Of a stretch of 64,000 nucleotides of DNA, positions 13,530 through 24,889 are shown piece after piece (the first letter of the stretch is position 1; every line of letters begins with the position of its first letter). The notes beneath the pieces were generated by a model that did not search any database, was not told where the DNA came from, and saw only the letters and a program-made list of their open reading frames with translations. The DNA is from Raphanus sativus (lineage: Eukaryota; Streptophyta; Magnoliopsida; Brassicales; Brassicaceae), in assembly GCF_000801105.2 (NCBI RefSeq), contig NC_079519.1:26883288-26947287 (forward strand), given 5' to 3'. A program made the position numbers and the translations under genes.

Positions 13530-13616
13530 TATTTCGTCGCCCTAAACTAGAAACCCTTGGGAGCAATTTTCCCTCCAAACCAGAAAAGAAAAATCCCCAA
13601 ATCTCAATCGGTTACA

Positions 13617-15218
13617 ATGGCGTCATCGTCTTCGAACAGTTCGGGAGGCGGTTACGAGATCCCGTGGGTGGAGAAATACAGGCCGAGCAAGGTGGTGGAT
13701 ATCGTCGGGAACGAAGATGCTGTCTCGAGGCTTCAAGTCATCGCTCGCGACGGAAACATGCCCAATCTTATCCTCGCCGTGAGTTTTTTACTACTCCTCT
13801 TCTCAATTGCACTCAGGAATTGGGTTTTGTCTCTTATCTAGAATTTTTAGTGTAAAGCTTGTCACTTTTTAGGGTTCACTGGAGAGACTATTAATTAAAA
13901 ATGTGCTTTGTTTTAATTATATGTAGGGACCTCCTGGAACGGGTAAAACCACTAGCATTTTGGCTCTTGCTCACGAGCTTCTCGGCCCTAATTATAGAGA
14001 GGCTGTTCTCGAGTTGAATGCTTCTGATGATAGGTATGTATGTGATCCTTAGGTTGTTTCAATGTTCATTTCGTGTATCCCTCATTTTTTCTTTGTTATG
14101 GGTCTGTAGGGGTATCGATGTTGTTAGGAACAAGATTAAGATGTTTGCTCAGAAGAAAGTCACACTTCCTCCTGGCCGTCATAAGGTTGTCATTCTTGAT
14201 GAAGCTGACAGGTTCGTCTCTACCTTTTTGACTTTGCTAACCGGTCAATTCTTTTTTAACTGATTCATTGTGATATAATATCAGCATGACATCTGGAGCA
14301 CAGCAAGCCTTGAGGAGAACGATTGAGATCTACTCAAACTCTACCCGCTTTGCACTTGCTTGTAACACCTCCGGCAAGATTATTGAGCCTATCCAGAGTA
14401 GATGCGCTTTAGTTCGATTCTCTAGGTTATCTGATCAGGACATACTTGGCCGTCTCATGGTCGTCGTTCAAGCTGAGAATGTATCCATTCTTCCACTTTT
14501 CTCTCCTTCTATATGTTTGCAATACAATTAATTTATTATATCTCCCCTGTTTTGCCGTTGGCTCAGAAATCAAATGAAGCTAAGTTATATGATTGTGTTT
14601 TTAAACTCTCAAGGTTCCTTATGTACCTGAAGGCCTTGAGGCGATAATCTTCACAGCTGATGGTGATATGAGGCAAGCGCTGAACAACTTGCAAGCCACA
14701 TTCAGTGGGTTCCGCTTTGTCAATCAAGAAAACGTCTTCAAGGTTCGATAAAAAAACCTTAGTTCACTTTTCTGTATCATAAATTATACATCTCTCCACT
14801 TATTTCCTCCTCTCTTTGTTTTTGTATGGTTCAGGTCTGTGACCAGCCTCACCCGCTTCATGTCAAGAACATGGTTCGAAATGTGTTGGAAAGTAAGTTC
14901 GACGATGCTTGTCACGGCATGAAGCAGCTATACGATCTAGGCTACTCTCCCACCGACATTATCACAACGCTTTTCCGTATAATAAAGAATTATGATATGG
15001 CTGAGTATCTGAAACTGGAGTTCATGAAGGTATATACATCTGTTTTCTTCTTACCATATCTCAAAACATCATCATACTTGTCTAACACCAATTTTGTGTG
15101 TTTTCAGGAAACTGGGTTTGCTCATATGAGAATCTGTGATGGAGTTGGATCATACCTCCAGCTATGTGGTCTTCTTGCTAAGTTGGCCGTTGTTCGTGAA
15201 ACAGCGAAAGCAGCTTAG
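13617..15218 (+). CDS. RFC2: Replication factor C subunit 2 (RFC2), seven exons
   Basis: Small subunit of the RFC clamp loader, an AAA+ ATPase complex that loads PCNA onto primed DNA in the nucleus. Exons: 13617-13778, 13927-14033, 14110-14211, 14285-14480, 14614-14742, 14835-15029, 15108-15218; 333 residues, the same length I recall for Arabidopsis At1g63160. Seen in the translation: the N-terminal [18 protein letters not shown] box; Walker A GPPGTGKT at 55-62; Walker B with DEAD at 120-123; and the sensor/arginine-finger SRC motif at 162-164. Domains II and III (clamp-loader collar) follow. All introns are GT-AG and there is no break. Intergenic space before the ATG is only 87 bp because a Helitron ends at 13529, so the promoter must lie partly or wholly inside that element. 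Confidence 0.95.
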
Positions 15219-15596
15219 GCCAGTTAGATTCCCCACTTATCACCAGTAATGAACCTGTGACTGGTTTGTATGTTTAATTCGAGTTGGTTAACTCTCGGTT
15301 GTTTGACAGTTTGGATAAGATCTTGCAATGCAAAGCTTTTCGAAAACATTTCCTCCACCCCCTTGAGATATTGCAATGCAATTTGTCTTTCACCAGGTGA
15401 GGAAATATGTCTGATCCTGAAGAAGTGGTCTCCGAACTTTTTATTTCTTTTGCAAAAATACAATTTTGGATGAATAAAAAATTATTATGTTATTAAAATG
15501 TTATAAATTTTTGGGTCAACTGGAGTTTCTCGCCATAACCTCAAAATCAAAATAAATGATGCTCTAATATATGAGCAACTTCAAAATCAAAATAAA
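15219..15596. other. RFC2 3' region and intergenic
   Basis: Probable RFC2 3' UTR, then a short AT-rich spacer holding two copies of TCAAAATCAAAATAAA (15541 and 15581), the second directly beside the next Helitron terminus. Confidence 0.6.
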
Positions 15597-17690
15597 CTAG
15601 AGCTTGACCCGTGCGCCCGCACGGGTTGTTATTTTCATTTTTATATAAATGAATATTATTTAAATGTTTATTGGTTTATATTTTAAATATTTATTATATT
15701 TTAAATATTTTATAAATACAACAATTAAATAGTTTACGTGCTGTTGAAAGTAGTGACTCGTATCCGTTACTAAATTTTTGACGAAACATTGATCTATTGA
15801 TATGTTTGAATAATATTTCTTTTAACATGAAATTATTTTTCAAATGTAATAAGAATTTAAATATTTTGATCAGATATAGACAATACGGTGAGATTTAAAT
15901 ACGTTAGGAAACAAATATCTGGTTATAAGCATTAAACATTGTTTCACGAAGATATTTAAATTTTCTTGTCGAAAATAATTAATAGTAACTGAAATGATTA
16001 AACGTATATGTTTGAAAATTTTGAAATATAATCTTAGGTGGGATTATATTATATTAAAATTAATATTCACTTACAAATATTTCATATTGTTCTATAAGTT
16101 GTTTAAAGATATTCAAATCTTAGCATATATAAATTTTATTTTTTAAAATAATTAATGGTAAGTTAAACATATATTTTAGGAATATTCATAATTATGTCTA
16201 ATATCGAATTTAAACTTGATTTTTGTTCAAAATAATTAATGGTAACATTATCCGAGTTTAATATAATTAAAATTGATTTTAAATTTGAATATCCATAAAA
16301 TTAGCTAATTTGTTTAAGGAAATATATTAAATACGAAAATTAAGTTAAATTTGATCTATGAAATAGTTTAATAAAAAAATGATTCTTTAAAATATGTTTA
16401 TTTAATTACTTCAGTGGCATGTCACTGTAAATAAGTTGGAAAACTTAAAGATATTTTATATTTGTACTTCTTTTTTAATAATATAAATATATGTTTCCAA
16501 ACAAATTTTTTTTAAAACTGATATCCATGTTTTCAAATAATTTTTTTTTTAAAAAGTTGATATTCATGTTTTCAAACAAACTCGATTTGTATTTTAGTTT
16601 TAATAATATAGATATTCTTTTTATAATTAAATAGTTTAGAAAAAGAGGATATTCAAAATATTTATAATACTATAATCGATTTAGTTCCAACTAAATCGGT
16701 ATCTCCAATACTGTTATTCAAGAAAATTGAATTCATTCAAAAAATTTGATATATTTTATTATTTTTTATCTCGAGCCTAGTATATAGGAAATAAATATCC
16801 TAATTGCTCATTTAAGAATATTTATTGTATTCGAAAGATTTATATCGTTTTTGATACGGTGATTGCCTAAAAATCAGGCTCAATTATAGACAGCTGGTTA
16901 TAGAATATTGTCAGTATATACAAACCAATGTATGGGATCCGGTTTCATTTGCTTTTTATTTATAAATTACATACTCCCTCTGTTTTTTAAAGATGTATGT
17001 TTTGGAGTTTTCACACATATTAAGAAAACACATTAATCATGCATTGTTTTTAGAAAATATCAAATTTCAATGCATTTTAACCAATAGTCTTTCAATAAAT
17101 TCAATTAATTTTATTGAAAATTGCAATTTTTATATAGAAAACATAAAAAATACATCTTTTTGATACAAATATTTTTTCCAGAACATCCATCTTTTAAAAA
17201 CAGAGGGAGTATTAATATTCTAAAATGCGAATGTTGAGACATGATATATAAAAAATTTAGATACTGAAAACTGTATATGCTATTATATACACAAAACTGG
17301 ATACAATTTCATAATTAGATGTACTATATTTAAACACATATTCTATGGGTTGGTTTGGATTTAGTATATTACATGAAAACAATTTTTTTGATAGAGATGA
17401 TTTAATATTTTTTAACATCGATAACTAATTTTATGCACACGACTTTGCATTAAATGAGGATTATTCTATCACATTAGGGAGAAATTGGAATATATGACTA
17501 TAGTGGTACATTAAACCGAGAATTATTTATGGTTATATTCAAGAATTATTTTGGGTAGATCAATCAATCGAATTAGGTTGGTTATGTAATAATGGTGCTA
17601 AATGACAAAAATATCAGTGGCATTGGTTGGTAATTATTTAGGAAAATTGAGGGTTAAGTACTAAATGTACTTCGGTTTTAATAGATTAGA
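15597..17690 (-). mobile_element. Helitron, non-autonomous, 2.1 kb
   Basis: On the minus strand it starts TCTAATCTATTAAAACCGAA (17690 downwards) and ends with hairpin CCCGTGCGGGCGCACGGG followed by TCAAGCTCTAG at 15597. It is flanked by A and T. The interior is AT-rich without recognisable Rep/helicase coding sequence and carries a nested Stowaway MITE at 16974-17209. Confidence 0.78.
16974..17209. mobile_element. Stowaway-type MITE
   Basis: Terminal inverted repeats CTCCCTCTGTTTTTTAAAG and its partner ending CTTTTAAAAACAGAGGGAG bracket 236 bp, with TA on each side. This is the Tc1/mariner-derived Stowaway pattern. It is nested in the Helitron. Confidence 0.88.
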
Positions 17691-17839
17691 TGTTAAACAT
17701 AAAATATCTACTAAATATAGATCTTATGCGAAACACAAACCAACCTCTATTTTATTTGAGTATAATTTACTTTACAATTATAATTTATGTATGAAAAATA
17801 AATTCATGTGTTCTGTATTTATAATTTTATATGATATTT

Positions 17840-17887
17840 AAGTGACTTGTAGTTTTTTTTTTTTTTTGGGCAACAAGTGACTTGTAG
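17840..17887. repeat. Micro-insertion flanked by 13-bp direct repeat
   Basis: AAGTGACTTGTAG occurs at 17840-17852 and 17875-17887. The 22-base insert reads, on the minus strand, GTTGCCC followed by 15 A. Confidence 0.7.
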
Positions 17888-18378
17888 TTTACAATTGATA
17901 ATGTCACTCTTTCTTTATTTAAATCAGGATGGTCACGTTTTTAAAAAGGTTTTTAAAAAGGTTATATTGTCACTTTCTAAAAATTAAGATGGTCACTATT
18001 TTTAGTACCTGGTACTGCACTGCATAATGGCTTAATGTAAATGTTGATTCCTTAAAGTTATATAAATTTGTGAAATCATTTTACAATATTATTTTCTCAG
18101 TTTTCTCACATATTAGTTTAGCTATTACTGTCACAGATTTATTGTTACACTATTTCCCAGTTAGGTAAAGTGTCACTTTTTAAAAATCGAGATGGTCAAT
18201 ATTTTAATGGCGCTCCATAATGGCTTAACGTAAATGTTGGGTCCCTACTACAGTTCAGTTATATAATCAGTAGTATAAACTTGTGAAATTATTTTACAAT
18301 ATCATTTTCTCAGTTTTCCACACGTATGAGTTCAGTTAATGCCATAGATTTATTTTTCACTGTTTATTGGTTAGGTTA

Positions 18379-19502
18379 CAGTGGCGGAGCCACCTTGATG
18401 TTAGGGGGTCCATCTGATCCACATGAAATCTATAAAAAATTATTTATTGGCTTAGGATTATGTTTATTATTGCGGTTAGGTCCGGGCATTTCGGGTATCG
18501 GTTCAGTTCGGGTATTTCGGATTTCGAGTCTTTCGAGTTTAGGAGTTAGGATCCGAAAGGGTAATTTCAAATTTTCGATTCCGAGTCGGTTTGGATCTTA
18601 CCGGATCTGGATCGAGTCGGATCTTAGATGGTTGGACCCATTTGGGTAACTAAAATTTATCGGTTCGGTTTTGGGTCGGGTTCGGGTTGGGTTCGGTTCG
18701 GATTTGACCTAAAAAATACTTAAAAATACAAAAAAATATCTGAAAATATTAATATATCCGAAACTATTTGAAATTTTATTTCAAATTTGTGTTTTTATTA
18801 TATTAAAATGTGTATATATTAAAATATGCGAGATACAACATATTGGTTGTCTCCTAGTAGTTGATCCCTTGCTCTATAGACAAATAACCCGACTTCGACT
18901 TTCTCTCGATTCATTTTATTTAATTTACATTATTAATTCAGATACCCGTCTGGTTTAGGGTTCGGGTCGGATCGGGTCCAAGATCCGCGGGTCTTCTACA
19001 ACAAGACCTGATAGGATAATTTGATCGATCGGTTCCTATCTAAACCGGTTTTTTCGCGTCAGTTTCGGGTCGGGTCTTTGGATCCGGGTAAAATACCCAG
19101 GCCTAATTGCAGTGAAGTAGTTAAAAGTTTACTTCATATCTCCCATGGACTGAGTTCGAATCCCACATTTACTTTTATTAACTAATACTTCCTCTATTTT
19201 TAAAAGAGTTATTTTAGAATTTTCTTATATATTAAGAAAATTTATTAAATTTTGATTGTAAGTGTATTATTTTTTATGAATAACAATTTTTCATAACTTT
19301 TTAGCCAATAGAAATTCAATAAACACCATTAACTTTTTTGAACCTATAATTTTTCATTGAACCAAACATTGAAAATGTAAAAATACTTTTTTTTAAACAA
19401 AATTTTTTTTCAGAACATCTATCATTTAAGACTTATTTATGAATGGAAAGAGTAATAAATAAGTAAATGACCATGTAAGACAAATCTCTAGCTCCGCCAC
19501 TA
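18379..19502. mobile_element. hAT-like non-autonomous element with CAGTGGCGGAGC ends
   Basis: The left end CAGTGGCGGAGCCA is mirrored at the right by TAGCTCCGCCACTA. Such ends are typical of plant hAT derivatives, but I see no clean 8-bp target duplication. The interior has a patch rich in TCGGGT/GGTTCGGG motifs (about 18480-19090) and a tRNA B-box-like GTTCGAATCCC near 19155. A degraded Stowaway MITE lies near the right end. Confidence 0.6.
19188..19452. mobile_element. Degenerate Stowaway-type MITE
   Basis: TA, then CTTCCTCTATTTTTAAAAG at the left; the right end (GAATGGAAAGAG, then TA) is a diverged inverted partner. Interior resembles the MITE at 16974. Nested in the hAT-like element. Confidence 0.6.
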
Positions 19503-19790
19503 GTTAAGTAGAATGTTACCAACTGGAGTCGAGTCTTTATTCTGTGCCGGTCTAATATTTTTGAATGTTACAAACAAACAAAAAAATTTGAAAATGGTTT
19601 TCATATGATGATTATTTATTTTAAATACAAGATTTATAAAAAATGCAGATAAATTAAAAAAAAAGAAAAAAATATCCATAACTCAATTCACCCAAACCGA
19701 GTAAATTTAAAATCAGAAACCGATTATCTACAACATGTATTTTTATATTTTATCTGATATCATATATATGATAAAATCACATGAAAACAT

Positions 19791-19830
19791 TATAAACTAA
19801 TTTTGACAAAGAAAACACTATAAACTAATT
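19791..19830. repeat. Micro-insertion flanked by 12-bp direct repeat
   Basis: TATAAACTAATT occurs at 19791-19802 and 19819-19830 around the 16-base insert TTGACAAAGAAAACAC. Confidence 0.5.
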
Positions 19831-20030
19831 CAGTCCAATAATGATTGGTAAACATAATTCTATCAGGTTAACTGCATACCAATATCAGTCAATAGTATCA
19901 TAAATTTTCACTATTAATACAAAACTTTACATTTTAAATAATTATTATTTAGCAATATACATATTCACTATATTCGTTAGTAAGAGTTCTAAAAATAAGA
20001 GTAAAAATTCTTACAGGACATTATTATTAC

Positions 20031-20876
20031 TTTTTTTCCGTCAAAGTTGTTTTAAATATAAGATGGGCCAAACCCAATAAAACGGCCGAAGCCCGATTAC
20101 AACAGAACCGGCCTACAAGCCCACAGACCTACAAACTTAAAGGTAAAACTAAACAGGTCCGCGGCCCAACTCGAAACCGAACGGCCCAACACAGAAAGCC
20201 CGTCGAGGAGGTGGCTCACCACGTGGTGAGGTCTGGACCAACCGCGACACGCGTCTTCATCTCCTCCACTCGACCGCTTCCGTCTCGCCGCCGCCGGAGC
20301 AAACACCTTCACACTATCCATTCGTCGGAGCTCGGAACTCACCGACGCCTCCACCCAAAATCAACACCTTCACACTCGAAACCCTCAACACGCGGTCCAA
20401 GGAAGCCTGCGTCTTTCCCACGGAGTCGTCATCTAGTCGGAGACCTCTCGTCTACCGGAGTGACCATTCCCGTCTTCACCGCAAAACTCACCGGACTAAG
20501 AACAAATCAGAACTCGAAGAATACACCAAAGTACACGGGTCACTAAGCGGCAGCACGGATCTATAGGAAACCTCCGCACTCCGCAAACAGAAGCCGGCGA
20601 AGACAGATCTGAGGGAGACTTCTTCCCGGAAGCTTGAACCTGCGTTTGTGGATCTTAGGAAGCCTCCACCACCCAGAGAAATCACCACTCGACAAAGCTG
20701 ACCACTCCCTCTCCACGGAACCCTTCAAGCGGACGCGTCGTAACTCCAGTCCCGAGCCACCGACAGAGATGGAGACGCAACCAGAGCTCGGACAAGGCCT
20801 CCGCTGATAGTCATATTGAAAAGAGAGCCACGAGGAACAAAACAAAAGAATGAAGAAGGACTCCGGCGTCGTCACG
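20031..20876 (-). other. GC-rich retroposon-like block, truncated by gap
   Basis: This block is sharply richer in GC than its surroundings. On the minus strand it runs from the gap to an end reading TTTGACGG followed by A7, which looks like a retroposon 3' end with an A-tail. Minus-strand frames are open for up to 104 codons but show no domain I recognise. It could be a LINE or other retroelement part, or a gene fragment captured by a transposon. Confidence 0.35.
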
Positions 20877-20976
20877 NNNNNNNNNNNNNNNNNNNNNNNN
20901 NNNNNNNNNNNNNNNNNNNNNNNNNNNNNNNNNNNNNNNNNNNNNNNNNNNNNNNNNNNNNNNNNNNNNNNNNNNN
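20877..20976. other. Assembly gap (100 N)
   Basis: Exactly 100 N. It interrupts the GC-rich block; sequence after it is extremely AT-rich. Confidence 0.98.
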
Positions 20977-22539
20977 AAGATCTATACGTTTTTTATTATT
21001 AGGATACTAAAAATATATAGACCCATAATTCTGGATATAGTGCTGTTATAATATTACTGATATATTATTTTAGAATTGTTATAACATATGAACTAGACCA
21101 AATTAATGACATTACTAAAATAAATTTTTGAATCTTTATAAAAAATAGATTAATTTCTTTAAATATATATTATATTTTATTAAACTACATAAAAATAATT
21201 AGCAATCTAATAAAATATATTTTCTTTTTCTTTCTTAATTAAAAACCACAAAATTACCTTATGTGATTAAAATATAAATAATCACCAATAATTTTGAATA
21301 ATAGAAATTTAATAGCAATTTGTATATCTTCTAACATTTATATTTTAGTTTTATATATTTAAACAAATTAAAAATCATATTAACCATCTAATAAAAGATT
21401 ATATTTTGTATATATTATATTTGAATTTTTAATACAATAAATTACCAAACTGTTTTAAAATTTCACTTAAAAAATTAAAACTATAATTTAAAATTTTGTT
21501 ATAATAATAAAGTCTTATTTAATGCATATTCAGATAAAAAATCTAGTATGATTTAAAATGTATTATATATCATATAAAATATATAATTATTTTTAAATTT
21601 CAAACTTCTTGGAATATATATCATACTTTAATTGATAAAATCAAATATTTTATAATTTAAATTTTGGTAAACCGTTAAATGTATCTAAATGCCTTTGTTA
21701 TTAATAAACTTTAAAAATTATTTACCTAACAAATATTTATAAAATTATTTTGTTTACACATTCAAATTATTACCTAGTTATATGATAAAGCATTAGTAAG
21801 TAATATAGAAATTAAAGAGGGGGGATTCAACTTTACATGCAACAATGGTTAGTTTCTTAAAATTTGTATTTAAATATTCTATTATATAAAGTATTTTAAA
21901 TTTTGGTTGCAAATTTTAATACTTAATAATTTTTGCAGTTAGTTTACTAGGAAAACAAATAACTAGTTTATTTTATAATGTTAAAGAAAATAGGAAAATT
22001 GTCTAATCCAACCATTTTTAATATCATTTTTATGATTACTTTAAGCATATTTACCTTTAGTTTTAAATGGGTAAAATATTTATATTCTTAGAGTTAAGTA
22101 ATCTAGATTTAGGGTTTAGATTTGAAGGGAATTTTTGGAGGGTGGGGTTTATGATTTTCTAAAAATAATTAAATATTGAAAATAAAAATTTTAAAATAGT
22201 TTTAAACATAATTTCGAATTTCAAAAATAAATTTGAAAAAGTTAAAAAAATAAAAAAGAATGTTCAGAAAAAAGAAAATTTATAAGAAAGTTAGAATTTC
22301 AAAATTGTAAAAAAAATATTATTTAGTTAATTATCTATATTTAGATATTTATAAAGTAATGATATAAGGGTCATACTTTTTAATAAATAAAATATTTGTA
22401 AAAATGTCTCTTTAATAAATGTAAACATGAATATTAGTACCATCAGTGTAGTAAAATTTGAAATTCTCCCTGAAAAATAAAAATATGCAGTATTGGATTG
22501 TCAATATAAAAAATAATAAAGCAATGAACTAAAAAGATA

Positions 22540-22785
22540 CTCCCTCCGTTTTAATTTATTTGTCGTTCTAGACTTCGGCACACAGATTAATAAAACTTTT
22601 AATTTTGTATATTTACTAGATAAAAACATCATTACCAATACACTTAATTAGATTTCAACCAATAGAAAAATAGATTAGATTAAAAAGTCAATAAATTTTG
22701 CATTGAAATAATAAAACGACACACACTTATTTTGAAACGAAAATTTTGCTTCAAAACGACATATATAATTTGAAACGGATGGGAG
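22540..22785. mobile_element. Stowaway-type MITE
   Basis: Left end CTCCCTCCGTTTTAATTTAT, right end AATTTGAAACGGATGGGAG, flanked by TA on both sides. The 246-bp body is AT-rich and non-coding. Confidence 0.82.
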
Positions 22786-23835
22786 TAGTTATTAAGCTAA
22801 ATAATTTCAGATAAAAAATCATGCAATAATAAAAAATAAACTTTGTTTTTAAATTCTCATAATCATGAATGAGATTATAGGCAGTGATTTTTGTGTAGAA
22901 CTTGTGTGATTGGGTAATAAGATATAAGAATGTGCGTAAGTATCAGTATTTAGGTTCTAGTGTTCTACTACTAACATTATCGATCATATACATATTATAA
23001 ATAAATAAATATATACATATATATAATTTTAAGAAAAAATAAAGCTAATCATCTATATAAAATTTAGAGATGATTGATTGAGTTGTATGACCTATCTTAA
23101 ACTTTCCAAAATAGTCATAAAATCTTATTTACTAACATTATTTGGTAAACCAATATAAAATATGGAAATAAAGATTTTTATTTAATATTAAAATAATATT
23201 AATATGGAAATGATTTATATATATATTTGTTGTATAGTTTACTGTTTAAATTTTATATCAAAATTTATACAGTTACATTTCAAACCTGTTACTCACTATA
23301 TTAGCACGAATTTATGAATTGCGAATATATAAATTACGAATTTATTTTGAAAAATATAGTACTATATGTTTTAAAAAAAATAAGACCGACAGATTAGGAG
23401 ACATGTTCTTATAAATAAAAGGTTGACGGTGTTGGGGTTAGGGAACAGTAATCGATACGCAAAAGAAATTGACATGTCTGTCCTCCTTTACTTTACCTTT
23501 TTATTGGCACTATAGTAATTGTTCGATGGGATGCAATTTACCAATCCTGGTCCCGATATCGATAATACTAAAGATCAAACGGTCGACTTTGACTTTAAAT
23601 TATTTCTAGAATCGGATATTTGTCTTTATCATACTGTCAAAAACATTTGCTTACAATATAACACAGAAAATGATGTTTAACCAAATAAAATTATTGCTTA
23701 GCCTAAGTTTTTATCACAACGAATCAATAAATGGCCTTATTCTTTACATCAAAGGAAAAAATGTGGAAACTTAGGTATCCGATTAATATTGAGTGTCGAT
23801 GAATATTTGAATTTTCAGAGGATTCAGTGTAGGCT

Positions 23836-23880
23836 TTGCTGCAAAAACTTTTTTTTTTTGCTAACTTGCTGCAAAAACTT
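23836..23880. repeat. Micro-insertion flanked by 15-bp direct repeat
   Basis: TTGCTGCAAAAACTT occurs at 23836-23850 and 23866-23880. The 15-base insert reads GTTAGC followed by nine A on the minus strand. Confidence 0.7.
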
Positions 23881-24018
23881 ATAGAACACGAATAGTTACA
23901 TTACATCTTATATTAACGTCGACGAACTAGTGTTACTGTGCGAAAATGTTGCTTTTTAGCAATGCAAGATCAAGTGTTGAATAATAATAATAATATCTAT
24001 AACAATAATAACAAAGAC

Positions 24019-24056
24019 AGAGGTTATGATAAACAAAAAAAAGATAGAGGTTATGA
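24019..24056. repeat. Micro-insertion flanked by 11-bp direct repeat
   Basis: AGAGGTTATGA occurs at 24019-24029 and 24046-24056 around a 16-base insert (TAAACAAAAAAAAGAT). Confidence 0.6.
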
Positions 24057-24077
24057 ATGATAGCATAGTAGTATAGT

Positions 24078-24255
24078 CAGGACCGGCTCTATGGGTGTGC
24101 TAGGAGTGCTGTTGCACAGGGTCCTATTTTTTCAGAAAAAAATTCTTTAAGGTTTAGGGTCTTAGATTTTAAAATTTAGGGTCCTAAATAATACAGAAAT
24201 ATCAATACATACCCTTTCTAAGCACAGGATCCACGGCAATTTTAAGCCGGGCCTG
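24078..24255. mobile_element. hAT-type MITE with exact 8-bp target duplication
   Basis: Ends CAGGACCGGCT and, inverted, CAGGCCCGGCT bracket 178 bp. AGTATAGT is present on both sides (24070-24077 and 24256-24263), the 8-bp duplication expected for hAT transposition. Non-coding. Confidence 0.82.
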
Positions 24256-24557
24256 AGTATAGTATTGGCATAGTGCAAAATAGGGTAGCAGCCAAAAGAA
24301 AAAAAAACAGTAATCATACTTGTGTGATTATCCTGGGCGGTATTAGTCCTGAAATAATCATTACGAAACAAAGCTTTCATCCTCGGAAATGGAAAATGTG
24401 AATTCATCGGAATGTTGGGACACCTTCAATGAATTTATGCTGTACGGTCCACTTTTAGAAACAAATAACCCACAGCGTTACATTTATATAAATATAAGAC
24501 ATTTCTATTGCAGAGCATATCTAAGCGCGCTAGCTTATGTTAGAAAACGAAGAAAAC

Positions 24558-24603
24558 AAAACAAAATATGGTTTTTTTTTTGATCAAAAACAAAATATGG
24601 TTT
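24558..24603. repeat. Micro-insertion flanked by 17-bp direct repeat
   Basis: AAAACAAAATATGGTTT occurs at 24558-24574 and 24587-24603. The 12-base insert reads TGATC followed by A7 on the minus strand. Confidence 0.6.
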
Positions 24604-24747
24604 CTATTATTACTTTCTTGGTGTAGGTCCATTGAGATCCTGGAGATGAAAAAGGGATCCTATGTGTTATAATAATGTTTTCTCTCATTACCAAGCATGC
24701 TAGTATGATTACACTAGTTTTTAACCTTTTACATCTAATGTATAAAA

Positions 24748-24882
24748 TATAACGTATTAGATTTGAATGGATACTTTATTAGAAGTAGAACAGAGTATTT
24801 ATACATGTGTTAACTAGGGTATATACTTGTATTCTAATCTATTTACATAGAGGTCCTTATAGTTATACTCTATTGCCTTATA
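24748..24882 (-). repeat. Copia 3' LTR
   Basis: 135 bp, near-identical to the 5' LTR. The adjacent minus-strand purine tract (24883-24891) is the plus-strand primer site. Confidence 0.93.
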
Positions 24883-24889
24883 CGCCCCC

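Larger units (their letters stand above)
20977..24069. other. Intergenic, extremely AT-rich
   Basis: No gene recognised. Contains a Stowaway MITE (22540-22785) and micro-insertions at 23836-23880 and 24019-24056. Confidence 0.6.

Noticed and set aside
18326..18649. 107-codon plus-strand ORF
   Set aside because: Spans the edge of a hAT-like element and TCGGGT-rich sequence; no protein similarity recognised.
18379..19502. 8-bp target duplication for the hAT-like element
   Set aside because: TTAGGTTA and GTTAAGTA are not convincing copies, so only the inverted ends are used as evidence.
20211..20546. 111-codon plus-strand ORF in the GC-rich block
   Set aside because: Open mainly because of composition; the A-tail orientation indicates the minus strand is the sense strand.
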